Origin: JAAXHF01 sp963665955
GTDB lineage: Bacteria > Desulfobacterota > Binatia > Bin18
NCBI GenBank assembly: GCA_965231765.1
Contig: OZ246887.1
Location: 4,712,001-4,776,000, forward strand
Length of the DNA stretch: 64,000 nucleotides
Direction of reading: 5' to 3'
A model generated the notes under the pieces. It had not been told where the DNA came from. It ran no database searches and saw nothing but the letters and a program-made list of their open reading frames with translations. Positions 9,061 to 18,869 of this stretch are shown piece after piece. The position numbers and the translations under genes were made by a program. The first letter of the stretch is position 1. Each line of letters begins with the position of its first letter.

Positions 9061-10168
9061 GTACGCTACTCCGCATTCTGCCCTTTCTGCCCTACCTTCC
9101 GTCACACCAGCGAGTCTTGCCAGTCTTGGCTTTCGCTTGCCGGCAGAGTGGGAGCCGCACGCTGCGACATGGCTGTCGTGGCCGCATAATCATGACACGT
9201 GGCCGGATCGGTTTAGCGCAATTCCACCCGTATTTTGTGCGCTGGTACAAGCCGTCTGCCCCGATGAGCAGGTCAACATCTGCGTCAAGGACGCTGAGGC
9301 TGGGCAGCAGGTCCGAGTCTTGTTGATACACGCTGATGTCGATATGAGTCGGGTGCGACTATATGAAATTCCCACCAATGATGCCTGGGCACGGGATCAT
9401 TGCCCGATTTTTGTGACTCGGCAGGTTGCAGGTCAGGTTGAGCTGGGGCTGACAGACTGGCTCTTTAATACCTGGGGCGGCAAGTATCCGCCGTGGGATT
9501 TGGATAACGCCGTGCCATGGCATATTTCCACACAACTTGGGATGCCACGCTTCGAGCCGGGGCTGGTCCTCGAAGGCGGATCGATTGACGTGAATGGCTG
9601 TGGCACGCTGCTGACAACAGAGTCATGTCTGCTGCATCCGAATCGTAACCCTGGACTGAGCCGGAAGGATATTGAAGCAGCGCTGAAGTCCTGTCTTGGC
9701 GTGCGGAAGATCTTATGGTTGGGGGAGGGCATTGTCGGCGATGATACGGATGGGCATGTTGATGATATTGTTCGGTTTGTGAATCCGACAACAGTGGTAT
9801 GTGCAGTGGAAGAAGATCCCCACGATGTGAATTACCGGGCCTTGCAGGACAATATGTCCCGATTACAGCGGCTGACGGATCAAGATGATCAGCCGTTGAA
9901 CGTGGTCCGATTACCGATGCCCGGCCCGGTCATCGCTGCTGACGGCCGACTACCGGCCAGCTACGCCAATTTTTATATTGGGAACAGTGTTGTCCTGGTG
10001 CCAACCTATGCCGATGCGCATGATCAACGGGCGTTAGCGATCCTCCAAGACTGCTTTCCGACTCGGCGGGTAGTAGGAATTCCATGCACTGATTTGGTGC
10101 TTGGATTGGGTGCTATTCATTGTGTCACAATGCAACAGCCAGCCGCCGACCGCGTGTGGCAGTCTTAG
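9023..10168 (+). CDS. aguA: Agmatine deiminase
   Basis: It hydrolyses agmatine to N-carbamoylputrescine, the substrate of the preceding gene. The guanidine-modifying fold is recognisable from RLPAEWEPHAATWLSWPHN at the N-terminus, the acidic and His residues in DDTDGHVDDIVRF, and the nucleophilic Cys in GAIHCVTMQQP near the C-terminus. The ATG at 9023 overlaps aguB by 38 bases. A TTG at 9053, which overlaps the aguB stop, is an alternative that would remove ten poorly conserved residues. The order speA / aguB-aguA gives a complete ornithine-independent putrescine pathway. Confidence 0.94.
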   Translation: MPTPTLPDATLTKYATPHSALSALPSVTPASLASLGFRLPAEWEPHAATWLSWPHNHDTWPDRFSAIPPVFCALVQAVCPDEQVNICVKDAEAGQQVRVLLIHADVDMSRVRLYEIPTNDAWARDHCPIFVTRQVAGQVELGLTDWLFNTWGGKYPPWDLDNAVPWHISTQLGMPRFEPGLVLEGGSIDVNGCGTLLTTESCLLHPNRNPGLSRKDIEAALKSCLGVRKILWLGEGIVGDDTDGHVDDIVRFVNPTTVVCAVEEDPHDVNYRALQDNMSRLQRLTDQDDQPLNVVRLPMPGPVIAADGRLPASYANFYIGNSVVLVPTYADAHDQRALAILQDCFPTRRVVGIPCTDLVLGLGAIHCVTMQQPAADRVWQS

Positions 10169-10220
10169 TATGTCGAGTCTCCGGCATGTGGGTAAAGCAG
10201 GTTGAGCAAGAGGAACTGAG

Positions 10221-11597
10221 ATGAGAGCAGGCCAGCGGTTGAGGCAGTCAGCAGGACTGGTGTGCAGCCTAGCGACAGTGCTGATGGTGTTGGGGACAGA
10301 TGGCGCTGCATTGCTCTACGGCCAGACGCGACGTAGTCCAGTGGTTATTGCGACAGAGAAAGCCAGTCCTGCGGTGGTGAGTATTCTGTCTGCAAAAACC
10401 GTTGAGCGATCAAGAAGTCCGTTTGGCTCCTTTGGTCGTGATCCATTGTTTGATGATTTTTTTCGTGATTTCTTTTCTCCCTATAACCAACGCCAAACGG
10501 AACGGAGTCTGGGCTCAGGGGTAGTGATTCGGCCCGATGGTTATATTTTGACCAATGAGCATGTCATCCTCCAGTCGGAAACAGTCCAGATCCAGTTGGC
10601 CAATGAGCGTAAGCTAGATGCCCACTTAGTAGGCGCGGACTCAGACTCGGATTTAGCCGTTCTCAAGGTCAAAGACGGCCAGAAGCTGCCCTATATCCCC
10701 CTCGGCTCCTCGCACGATCTGATGATTGGGGAGACGGTTATTGCCATTGGCAATCCGTTTGGCTTGTCGCATACGGTGACGACCGGAGTCGTGAGCGCAC
10801 TAAACCGCTCGCTGAACACCGGAGAGCGGACGTATTATGATTTTATCCAAACCGATGCCTCTATTAATCCCGGCAATTCTGGCGGTCCGTTGCTCAATAT
10901 CAAGGGCGAACTCATTGGAATCAATACCGCCATCTATGGGAAGGCCCGAGGCATTGGCTTTGCCATTCCCGTTTCGCGAGCAAAGCGGATTGTCCAAGAC
11001 CTCATTAACTATGGCGCAGTGGAAACCCCATGGGTTGGCCTCATGGTCCAGACTCTCACCCCTGAGTTGGTGGCGCATTTTTCGCTCCAAGAGGGCCAGG
11101 GCGGCGTCCTGGTGCGCGGCGTTGAACCAGGCAGCCCAGCCGCTCGGGCAGGCATCCGGCGCGGAGAAGTCATCCTGAGTCTCGATGGTCAACGCCTGCG
11201 GACTGCTGAGGAATATCTCCAACGGGAACGCGAGCGGAGCAGTGGCGACCGCTTACAGCTCCAGGTACTACGAGGGAACAGAGAGAAAACCCTTCAGATA
11301 GAAACGTCCCGTTTTCCCTTGCAGAAAGCCGATGATCTGGCCTGGCAATTGCTGGGCATTACCCTTGGAGAGACCCGAGGCGGTCTGGAGGTCCGGACGA
11401 TTCGGCCCGGCAGCCCGGCCGTTCAGATTGGTATGCAGCGGGGAGATGTGGTGCTAGGTGTATCGGGCACGCCGACGCCGACCGTTGACGTCTTCCGCCG
11501 CAAAATGATCGACGTGCGGCTCAGTCAGAGCATCTTGCTGTCCGTCAGCCGTGGACGCCAGCGCTATCATGTCACCATGCCACTCGATCATGGCTAA
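10221..11597 (+). CDS. HtrA/DegP-type periplasmic serine protease with two PDZ domains
   Basis: This S1C-family protease degrades or refolds damaged envelope proteins. An N-terminal hydrophobic segment (about residues 14-35) is the signal or anchor. The triad is seen as His in LTNEHVI (about 112), Asp in DSDLAVLKV (about 144) and Ser in NPGNSGGPLLN (about 219). PDZ 1 spans about 265-360 (GVLVRGVEPGSPAARAGI) and PDZ 2 about 375-455 (GLEVRTIRPGSPAVQIGM). Length 458 is normal. AGAGGA stands before the ATG. Whether it acts as DegP or DegQ cannot be told. Confidence 0.93.
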   Translation: MRAGQRLRQSAGLVCSLATVLMVLGTDGAALLYGQTRRSPVVIATEKASPAVVSILSAKTVERSRSPFGSFGRDPLFDDFFRDFFSPYNQRQTERSLGSGVVIRPDGYILTNEHVILQSETVQIQLANERKLDAHLVGADSDSDLAVLKVKDGQKLPYIPLGSSHDLMIGETVIAIGNPFGLSHTVTTGVVSALNRSLNTGERTYYDFIQTDASINPGNSGGPLLNIKGELIGINTAIYGKARGIGFAIPVSRAKRIVQDLINYGAVETPWVGLMVQTLTPELVAHFSLQEGQGGVLVRGVEPGSPAARAGIRRGEVILSLDGQRLRTAEEYLQRERERSSGDRLQLQVLRGNREKTLQIETSRFPLQKADDLAWQLLGITLGETRGGLEVRTIRPGSPAVQIGMQRGDVVLGVSGTPTPTVDVFRRKMIDVRLSQSILLSVSRGRQRYHVTMPLDHG

Positions 11598-11669
11598 GAA
11601 GCCTTGGCAAACCTAAGCCAACTCCCTTAACAACGTGTCCCTCTGCCTTAGAGAGTCAGAATAACAGCT

Positions 11670-13679
11670 ATGCCGGTCTCACAAAAAATTCAGGCGGAAG
11701 TCAACACGCTCCGCCACGAGTTGAGCAGTCATAATCATCGCTACTATGTGCTTGATGATCCGCTGCTGAGCGATGCTGAATACGACCAGCTGTTCCGGCG
11801 TCTGGCTGAGCTGGAAGCCCAGTACCCGGAACTCCAGGATCCTCTCTCTCCGACCCAGAAAGTCGGTGCGCCGCCTCTGACCGAGTTTGCTTCTGTCCAG
11901 CACACTGTGCCGATGCTGTCACTGGCGAATGTTGTCAGCCGTGAGGAAACTCAGGAGTTTGAGGAGCGTTTGCAACGCTTTCTCAACACTGATGACGCCA
12001 TTGTGTACATGGCTGAACCCAAAATCGATGGCGTGGCTGTCGAGCTGGTGTATGAAAACGGAAGACTCAACGTTGGCTCAACCCGAGGCGATGGCATGAC
12101 TGGCGAAGATATTACCCACAATATAAAAACCATTCGGTCTGTTCCATTGACCTTGTTCGACCACGGTTACCCTCTTCCCAGCCGCCTGGAAGTCCGTGGG
12201 GAAGTCTTTCTGTCAAATGCCGCGTTTCGCCAACTCAATGAAGAACGCGCTGAAGCAGGCGAGTCCCTGTTTGCCAATCCGCGTAACGCTACCGCTGGTT
12301 CCCTCAAGCAGCTCGACTCGACGGTCACTGCCAAACGCCCGCTGGATGTATTTTGCCATGGTCTGGGTCAGATCGAAGGCGTGTCGCTCGTGTCGCACGA
12401 AGAGTTTGTCCTAGCGCTCCGGGCTTGGGGACTGAAGCCGGTGCCATACGGACGGGTATGTCGGACTTTGTCCGAGGTGTTTACGGCTTTTGACGAGTTG
12501 GAGCGCGAGCGTGATGCGCTGCCGTTTGAAATTGATGGCGTAGTCGTGCGGGTCAATGATTTTGCTTTGCAGCAACAGCTTGGGGCTATTTCTCGTTCAC
12601 CCCGCTGGGCGGTGGCGTATAAATTCCCGGCTCGGCAAGCCACAACCCGAGTGCTGAATATTGTCCCCCAAGTCGGACGGACTGGGACGTTGACGCCAGT
12701 GGCGGAGTTAGAACCGGTCGGCATTGGTGGCGTGACAGTCAAGAGTGCATCCTTGCACAATATGGATGAGATTGTCCGCAAGGATATTCGGATTGGGGAT
12801 ACGGTCATTGTTGAGCGGGCGGGCGATGTCATTCCGTACGTGGTAAAAATGATTCCCGAGAAACGGACTGGGCAAGAGACTGCCTTTGTTATGCCAACCG
12901 TATGTCCAGTGTGTGGGGCTGAAGTCGAGCGGGAAGAGGGTGAAGCAGCGTACCGGTGTATTGGACTAGCTTGTCAGGCCAAACTGAAAGAGAGCCTCAA
13001 GTTTTTTGCTGGGCGTGGGGCGATGGACATTGAAGGCGTAGGCGACAAGATTATTGAGCAATTTGTTGAGACTGAATTGGTTCATGATCCGGGCGATCTG
13101 TATGGCCTGTCTCAGGAACAGTTGGCCGGTCTGGAGCGTCTGGCAGATAAGTCAGCCCAAAACTTGATCGATGCGATTGAGAAAAGTAAGACAACAACAC
13201 TGGCTCGGTTTATTACCTCGCTTGGCATTCGGCATGTTGGCGAGGCCACGGCCAAACAACTCGCTGAGCATTTTGGCGATTTAGGACCGATCATGGATGC
13301 CGACCAAGCCGCATTGGAAGAGATTCGTGATATTGGTCCAGAAGTTGCCCACAGTATTGCCCACTTTTTTGCCCAAGAGCAAAACCGGCAGGTCGTCGAA
13401 AAATTGCGCAAGGCTGGGGTCCACTTCCCCAAGGTTGCCGCTCGACGGGACGGGAAGCTCAGCGGCAAGACGTTTGTGTTGACCGGAACGCTGGAGACTA
13501 TGACTCGGGCTGAGGCCCAAAAACGAATCGAAGAGTTGGGTGGCAAAGCGACATCGAGTGTATCGAAAAAGACCGCTTATGTGGTGGCGGGTGCTGACCC
13601 AGGCTCCAAGTTCGATAAGGCGCAGCGACTGGGGGTGACGGTCTTGAGCGAAGAAGAGTTTTTCAAGTTGGTGGAGTGA
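11670..13679 (+). CDS. ligA: NAD-dependent DNA ligase
   Basis: It seals nicks in replication and repair using NAD. Domains in order: Ia (RYYVLDDPLLSDAEYDQLF), the adenylation domain with the lysine in PKIDGVA near residue 117, the OB fold (PQVGRTGTLTPVAELEPV), a four-Cys zinc finger near 411-432 (CPVC...C....C), helix-hairpin-helix repeats to about 580, and a C-terminal BRCT domain (LSGKTFVLTGTLETMTRAEA). The 669 residues are typical. The start at 11670 has only a weak ribosome-binding site. polA follows two features downstream, so replication and repair genes are grouped. Confidence 0.97.
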   Translation: MPVSQKIQAEVNTLRHELSSHNHRYYVLDDPLLSDAEYDQLFRRLAELEAQYPELQDPLSPTQKVGAPPLTEFASVQHTVPMLSLANVVSREETQEFEERLQRFLNTDDAIVYMAEPKIDGVAVELVYENGRLNVGSTRGDGMTGEDITHNIKTIRSVPLTLFDHGYPLPSRLEVRGEVFLSNAAFRQLNEERAEAGESLFANPRNATAGSLKQLDSTVTAKRPLDVFCHGLGQIEGVSLVSHEEFVLALRAWGLKPVPYGRVCRTLSEVFTAFDELERERDALPFEIDGVVVRVNDFALQQQLGAISRSPRWAVAYKFPARQATTRVLNIVPQVGRTGTLTPVAELEPVGIGGVTVKSASLHNMDEIVRKDIRIGDTVIVERAGDVIPYVVKMIPEKRTGQETAFVMPTVCPVCGAEVEREEGEAAYRCIGLACQAKLKESLKFFAGRGAMDIEGVGDKIIEQFVETELVHDPGDLYGLSQEQLAGLERLADKSAQNLIDAIEKSKTTTLARFITSLGIRHVGEATAKQLAEHFGDLGPIMDADQAALEEIRDIGPEVAHSIAHFFAQEQNRQVVEKLRKAGVHFPKVAARRDGKLSGKTFVLTGTLETMTRAEAQKRIEELGGKATSSVSKKTAYVVAGADPGSKFDKAQRLGVTVLSEEEFFKLVE

Positions 13680-13750
13680 ATCTGCATTGTCAGGATGGGA
13701 AATCGCCGTTGACACTCTGCCCACGTATAGTGTACATTTTTCCTACCTAC

Positions 13751-13824
13751 GCGGGTGTAGCTCAGCTGGCTAGAGCGCGACCTTGCCAAGGTCGAAGTCG
13801 CCGGTTCGATCCCGGTCACCCGCT
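13751..13824 (+). tRNA. tRNA-Gly (anticodon GCC)
   Basis: The cloverleaf is complete: acceptor GCGGGTG with CACCCGC, D-arm GCTCAGCTGGCTAGAGC, anticodon arm CGACC-TTGCCAA-GGTCG with anticodon GCC, and T-arm GCCGG-TTCGATC-CCGGT. The CCA end is not encoded. A terminator begins eight bases later. Confidence 0.95.
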
Positions 13825-13831
13825 CTCTCCT

Positions 13832-13867
13832 AAAGGCCCTTGACCAGCCAAGGGCCTTTTCTTTTTT
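13832..13867 (+). terminator. Strong intrinsic terminator after tRNA-Gly
   Basis: An 11-pair stem AAAGGCCCTTG with CAAGGGCCTTT, loop ACCAGC, is followed by a run of T broken by one C. It ends tRNA-Gly transcription and rules out the polA start codons that would lie inside it. Confidence 0.9.
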
Positions 13868-13932
13868 GCTCTCATTCTCAAGAGTCGGTTGGAGAACTTG
13901 ACGCTGCTCTACTGTCCTGCCACAGTTGTGAT

Positions 13933-16635
13933 GTGACAGTAGAACCGACGCGGATTTTTCTCATTGATGGACAGTCGTATATCTATCGCGCGTTCTACGC
14001 AGTGCAGGATCTGACCAACTCCAGCGGATTTCCGACTAATGCGATCTTTGGCTTTGTGAATATGCTCCAACGCGTCCGCGAGACATACGCCCCGAGCCAT
14101 CTGGCGATCATCTTGGACGCACCCGGCAAAAATTTTCGCCACCAGCGCTACAGCGACTATAAGGCCAACCGACAGTCGATGCCTGATCCACTCCGGCAGC
14201 AGATTCCTCGAATTAAAGAAGTGATTGAAGCGTATCGAATTCCCGCCATCGAACTGGCCGGATACGAGGCTGACGATATTCTGGCCACTTTGGTCACCCG
14301 CTGGGAGCAGGAGGGCAGGGAAATTGTCCTGGTGTCTGGGGATAAAGACTTGATGCAGTTGGTGTCTGATCGGGTCAGTATGCTCGACACGATGAAAAAC
14401 CAAAATATTGGCCTGGAAGAAGTCCGGGCCAAGTTTGGGGTGGAGCCTGGCCGGGTGGTCGAGGTCCAGGCGTTGATGGGCGATGCGACTGATAATATTC
14501 CGGGTATCCCTGGGGTGGGCGAAAAAACCGCGAAAAAACTGATTACTGAATGGTATGATGTGGACACTGTGCTGAGTCATGCGGATGAGATTAAGGGCAA
14601 GCTAGGAGAGAAGGTCCGGGCCAACGCAGATCTGGCCCGGCTGTCAAAAGAACTCGCCACTCTGTGTCGCGACGTGCCTGTGACGGTCGAGCTTGAGCAG
14701 CTGCGGGGTCAAGAGCCAGACCAGGGTCGGCTGCGTGAGCTATTTACTGAGTTTGAGTTTCGCCGTTTTCTGGCAGATCTTGATGTGGATTGGGAGTTTT
14801 CTCTTGAGCAAGCCCAAGCCGAAGAAGCCAACGCCGCCAAAATTGGTGAATATGAAACGGTTCGGACTCCCCAGCAGTTGGAAGCAATGCTGACCGCAAT
14901 CCGAGCGGTAAAGACGTACTGCTTAGATACCGAAACAACTGCTCTCAATCCACTGGATGCCGAGCTGGTTGGCGTGTCACTGGCGATTGAAGAGGGCAAA
15001 GCCTGGTACGTGCCAGTTGGTCACACGGCTGAGGATGCCGCCCCCCACCTGGCTCGTGACAGTGTCCTTGAGGCAATCCGTAGCCTGTTTGACGATCCGT
15101 GCCTGTCTATGATTGGCCAGAATGCCAAGTATGACATCATGGTTCTGGCCAAGTACGACGTGTGGCCGCACGCCTTGGGCGGAGATACGATGGTCGCCTC
15201 GTATCTGCTGAATCCCGCCGCCCGACATAATCTCAACGACCTAGCCTGGGAGCATCTGCATTACCGCATGATGAGCTATGAGGATGTGACCGGTGGGAAA
15301 AAAAAGAGCTTTGCTGAGGTTTCGGTCTCTGACGCAACAAGGTATTCCGGCGAAGACGCCGATATGACGCTGCGTTTGGCCGAGCGTTTATTCCCCCGAC
15401 TCCAAGACGAGGGTATGGGCGAGCTGTTTGTCGAGGTTGAAGTGCCCTTAGCCTTAGTCCTGTCCCGGATGGAGTTGGATGGGATTCGGATCGATACTGA
15501 CTTTCTTGCCGGACTATCGACCGAGTTCGGAAAAAAGCGAAGCGAGCTTGAGAAAGAAATCTACGCAATGGCTGGCCAAGAGTTCAATATCGCCTCCTCC
15601 CAGCAGCTGCAACATCTCTTATTTGACAAGCTCGGTCTGCCGCGCGGCAAAAAGACCAAAACAGGCTCTTCGACCGATTCATCTGTGTTGGAATCACTTT
15701 CAGACCGTTATCCGCTGCCGGCCAAACTCTTGGCCTACCGAGGCTTTACCAAACTGCAGAGTACGTATGTGGATGCCTTGCCCAAACTGGTTCATCCGAC
15801 GACGGGGCGCATCCACACCTCATTTAACCAGGCGGTGGCGGCAACTGGGCGTTTGTCGTCCAGCAATCCCAATTTACAGAATATTCCTATCCGGAGCGAA
15901 GAGGGCCGGCGTATTCGAGCCGCTTTTGTGCCCGCAGCCGGGCATGTCTTTGTGTCTGCCGATTACTCACAGATTGAGTTGCGCCTACTGGCCCACCTGA
16001 GCCAAGATCCGCTCCTGGTCGAATCCTTTCAGCACAACCAAGATGTGCATGCTCGGACAGCGGCCGAGCTCTTTGAGGTCGGTATTGAGAGTGTGTCAGC
16101 CGATCAGCGCCGCGAAGCCAAGACTATCAATTTTGGCATTATCTATGGCATGGGTGCCCAGCGCTTAGCCCGCTCACTCAGCATTCCGTTTAAAACTGCC
16201 CAGCAATATATTGATCAGTATTTTGCCCGCTATCATGGCATTAAAGGCTATATGGACCAGGTTCTGAACGAAGCTCGCGAGCGGGGGTATGTCACTACGC
16301 TCCAAGGGCGGCGGCGCTACGTGCCTGATTTACACAGCAACAACCGCCAAGTTGTCAGCGGCGCAGAGCGCGTAGCCATTAACACCCCGATTCAAGGTAC
16401 GGCAGCTGATCTGATTAAGATTGCCATGGTTGCCATTGATCGGCGTCTGCAGCAAAACGGCTTGCAGACCCGGATGTTGCTGCAAGTTCATGATGAACTA
16501 TTGTTCGAGGTACCAGACAACGAGCTTGCGCAACTCGAAGCGCTTGTCCGCGAAATCATGGAAGGAGTCGCCTCGCTCAGCGTGCCGCTGCAAGTCGAAG
16601 TAGGGCGGGGGGCAAACTGGGCAGAAGCGCATTAA
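13933..16635 (+). CDS. polA: DNA polymerase I
   Basis: It carries out Okazaki-fragment maturation and repair synthesis. The first ~290 residues are the 5'-3' exonuclease (RIFLIDGQSYIYRAFYAV; DYKANR; GYEADDILAT). The 3'-5' proofreading domain looks active, with CLDTETTALNP near 330 and GQNAKYDIMVL. The polymerase domain has motif A DYSQIELRL near 676, motif B REAKTINFGIIYGMG and motif C LQVHDELLFEV near 850. I start at the GTG at 13933 (900 residues); the longer frame from 13840 begins inside the tRNA-Gly terminator and adds no conserved residues. No strong Shine-Dalgarno is seen. Confidence 0.95.
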   Translation: MTVEPTRIFLIDGQSYIYRAFYAVQDLTNSSGFPTNAIFGFVNMLQRVRETYAPSHLAIILDAPGKNFRHQRYSDYKANRQSMPDPLRQQIPRIKEVIEAYRIPAIELAGYEADDILATLVTRWEQEGREIVLVSGDKDLMQLVSDRVSMLDTMKNQNIGLEEVRAKFGVEPGRVVEVQALMGDATDNIPGIPGVGEKTAKKLITEWYDVDTVLSHADEIKGKLGEKVRANADLARLSKELATLCRDVPVTVELEQLRGQEPDQGRLRELFTEFEFRRFLADLDVDWEFSLEQAQAEEANAAKIGEYETVRTPQQLEAMLTAIRAVKTYCLDTETTALNPLDAELVGVSLAIEEGKAWYVPVGHTAEDAAPHLARDSVLEAIRSLFDDPCLSMIGQNAKYDIMVLAKYDVWPHALGGDTMVASYLLNPAARHNLNDLAWEHLHYRMMSYEDVTGGKKKSFAEVSVSDATRYSGEDADMTLRLAERLFPRLQDEGMGELFVEVEVPLALVLSRMELDGIRIDTDFLAGLSTEFGKKRSELEKEIYAMAGQEFNIASSQQLQHLLFDKLGLPRGKKTKTGSSTDSSVLESLSDRYPLPAKLLAYRGFTKLQSTYVDALPKLVHPTTGRIHTSFNQAVAATGRLSSSNPNLQNIPIRSEEGRRIRAAFVPAAGHVFVSADYSQIELRLLAHLSQDPLLVESFQHNQDVHARTAAELFEVGIESVSADQRREAKTINFGIIYGMGAQRLARSLSIPFKTAQQYIDQYFARYHGIKGYMDQVLNEARERGYVTTLQGRRRYVPDLHSNNRQVVSGAERVAINTPIQGTAADLIKIAMVAIDRRLQQNGLQTRMLLQVHDELLFEVPDNELAQLEALVREIMEGVASLSVPLQVEVGRGANWAEAH

Positions 16636-16694
16636 GGTCAATCGGGGCAGCGCAAAAATGCGCAAAAAGCATACAACACAAAGGAGGACAAATA

Positions 16695-17507
16695 ATGGAT
16701 TACAGTAAATACGAGCATTTGGTGATTGAGATCACAGACGGTATCGCCCTGCTGACGATTAATCGACCAGAGACACTGAACTCGACCAATTTCCGTTTAC
16801 ACTACGAATTGAGTAAGGTCTGGCTCGATATTGCCGAAGACGATGATGTCCGGGTTGCCATGATCACTGGAGCCGGTCGGGCATTCTCTGCAGGGGGGGA
16901 TTTTGAGGTTGTTGAAAAATCGATGGGAAATTTGGAAGTCGTCTCGCAGACGATGAAAGAAGCCCGCGATATTGTCCACAATATGATCAACTGTAATAAG
17001 CCGATTATCTCCGCAATCAATGGCGTGGCAGTCGGTGCAGGTCTAGCCGTCGCGCTGCTGGCAGATATTAGCATTGCCTCTGAGAAGGCAAAATTCACCG
17101 ACGGGCACACCCGACTTGGCGTGGCCGCTGGTGACCATGCCGCAGTCATCTGGCCCTTGTTAGTTGGGATGGCCAAGGCCAAATACTATCTGATGACCTG
17201 CGATATGCTGGATGCCACAGAAGCCGAACGCATCGGCTTGATTAGCATGGTCGTCCCGCATGATGAACTCATGCCCAAGGCAACGGCAGTTGCCAAGAAA
17301 CTCGCTCAGGGTTCTCAACAAGCCATCCGTTGGACCAAACTATCCTTGAACCAGTGGCTCCGGGATGCAGCCGCCACCTCGTTTGACTACTCGCTGGCGC
17401 TGGAAATGCTCGGCTTCTTTGGCAAAGATGTTGAGGAAGGGCTGGCAGCTTTGCAGGAGCGCCGCACCCCCGTCTTTCCCTCGATTAAGGGCAGGCAGAA
17501 TACGTAA
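16695..17507 (+). CDS. Enoyl-CoA hydratase/isomerase family protein
   Basis: The 270-residue crotonase fold binds acyl-CoA thioesters. The oxyanion-hole motifs are GAGRAFSAGGDF (about 57-68) and NGVAVGAGLAVALLADI (about 111-127). The two glutamates that hydrate enoyl-CoA in true crotonases are not at their usual place: that block reads FTDGHTRLGVAAGDHAAVIW. So hydration is uncertain, and isomerase, decarboxylase or ring-opening activity is possible. The start is fixed by AAAGGAGG. No fatty-acid or CoA gene is nearby to suggest the substrate. Confidence 0.88.
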   Translation: MDYSKYEHLVIEITDGIALLTINRPETLNSTNFRLHYELSKVWLDIAEDDDVRVAMITGAGRAFSAGGDFEVVEKSMGNLEVVSQTMKEARDIVHNMINCNKPIISAINGVAVGAGLAVALLADISIASEKAKFTDGHTRLGVAAGDHAAVIWPLLVGMAKAKYYLMTCDMLDATEAERIGLISMVVPHDELMPKATAVAKKLAQGSQQAIRWTKLSLNQWLRDAAATSFDYSLALEMLGFFGKDVEEGLAALQERRTPVFPSIKGRQNT

Positions 17508-17556
17508 AACGCAAAAAGATCAGAGTCTTCAGCCGTGAACTCAGAACTTCTTACAT

Positions 17557-17823
17557 ATGAACATGTCAGACGAAATCGAGCAGACCCTCCGCCAGAGCCT
17601 TGAGGCACTTGAGGTTGAGGTCGAGGATGAGAGTGCTTTGCATGCAGGCCATGCCGGGGCTGCGTCGGGTGGCGGACACTATCGGGTCCGCATCGTATCG
17701 CCGCTGTTTTCCGGAAAAAGTCGGGTCCAGCGGCACCGGATGGTGTACAGCGCTTTAGCCGATGAGATGCAACACGCGATTCACGCCCTGGCGCTGACAA
17801 CACTGACGCCGGATGAGAGCTAG
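17557..17823 (+). CDS. BolA family protein
   Basis: The 88-residue protein ends in the BolA core, with HYRVRIVSPLFSGKSRVQRH matching the usual H-y-x-v-x-v-S-x-x-F-x-g-k-x-x-v-x-R-H pattern, then MVYSALADEM. BolA proteins pair with monothiol glutaredoxins in iron-sulfur handling or act as regulators. The usual metal-ligand His after the beta hairpin is present. Translation could begin at 17557 or at the second Met at 17563. It lies 50 bases after the enoyl-CoA hydratase-like gene and is convergent with the epimerase gene. Confidence 0.85.
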   Translation: MNMSDEIEQTLRQSLEALEVEVEDESALHAGHAGAASGGGHYRVRIVSPLFSGKSRVQRHRMVYSALADEMQHAIHALALTTLTPDES

Positions 17824-17833
17824 AACAGTTTGC

Positions 17834-18856
17834 CTAGCGTGAGAAACCCTCACTCCCATAATATTCCCGGTACCACTCCACAAACCGGGCAATGCCGTCC
17901 GTAATCGGAGTGGCCGGCCGAAAGCCGACGTCTCGCATTAAGTCGTCTACATCAGCATACGTTTCTGGGACATCGCCGGCTTGCATGGGCAGAAAGTGCT
18001 TTTCTGCTGTCTGCCCAAGGCACTTTTCTAACACTTCAATGAAGTGCATGAGTTCGACTGGCTGGTTATTGCCGATATTATATATGCGGTAGGGACCACG
18101 GCTGGTGCCAGGATCGGGCTCCATTCCAGACCAGCTGGGGTTGGGCTGCGGAATGGTGTCGAGCACCCGGATAATGCCCTCCACAATATCGTCAATATAC
18201 GTAAAATCACGCCGCATCTGGCCGTTATTGAAGACTTGGATCGGCTCACCGGCGAGAATGGTACGAGTGAACACAAACAGCGCCATATCGGGACGGCCCC
18301 ACGGACCGTAGACAGTGAAAAAGCGCAGCCCTGTGGTCGGCAGGGTATACAGGTGGCTATAGGTGTGAGCCATGAGTTCATTGGCCTTTTTGGAGGCAGC
18401 ATACAAGGAAACCGGGTGGTCAACATTAGCATGGACCGAAAACGGCATCGTGGTATTTGCCCCATAGACTGAGCTGCTTGATGCATACACCAGATGGGCA
18501 GCCTGAATGGCCCGGCAACCTTCTAAAATATTCAGAAAGCCGATCAGGTTGCTCTCCACATAGGCATGCGGATTGGTCAAGGAATACCGCACTCCGGCTT
18601 GGGCAGCCAGGTGGACAACACGCTCTGGCTGGTGCTGGCTAAAAAGCTCACTCATCCCAGATTGGTCTGCCAGATCACCTTTCACGAAGCGAAAACGCTC
18701 ATGATCCCTGAGCTGCGCCAGGCGCGCTTCTTTGAGCCGAACATCATAGTAGGCGTTGATATTATCCAGCCCGACCACCGTATCACCACGCGCCAGCAGA
18801 CGTGTGGCTACATGAAATCCAATAAAACCGGCAACGCCGGTAACTAAGACATGCAT
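17834..18856 (-). CDS. UDP-glucuronate 4-epimerase (extended SDR)
   Basis: It probably interconverts UDP-glucuronate and UDP-galacturonate for surface polysaccharide. The NAD-binding motif is GVAGFIG (7-13), and the catalytic Tyr152/Lys156 lie in LYAASKKANE, with the SSSSVYG serine block before them. RFFTVYGPWGRPDMALFVFT and the N-terminal LDNINAYYDVRLKEARL are characteristic of the glucuronate-epimerase branch rather than GalE. It is the last gene of a three-gene minus-strand operon, 13 bases after pgsA. Confidence 0.92.
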   Translation of the reverse strand: MHVLVTGVAGFIGFHVATRLLARGDTVVGLDNINAYYDVRLKEARLAQLRDHERFRFVKGDLADQSGMSELFSQHQPERVVHLAAQAGVRYSLTNPHAYVESNLIGFLNILEGCRAIQAAHLVYASSSSVYGANTTMPFSVHANVDHPVSLYAASKKANELMAHTYSHLYTLPTTGLRFFTVYGPWGRPDMALFVFTRTILAGEPIQVFNNGQMRRDFTYIDDIVEGIIRVLDTIPQPNPSWSGMEPDPGTSRGPYRIYNIGNNQPVELMHFIEVLEKCLGQTAEKHFLPMQAGDVPETYADVDDLMRDVGFRPATPITDGIARFVEWYREYYGSEGFSR

Positions 18857-18869
18857 ACAGGTTGCTCTC

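Noticed and set aside
13840..13932. Longer polA start at TTG 13840
   Set aside because: The codon lies inside the tRNA-Gly terminator stem and the added residues have no similarity to PolA.
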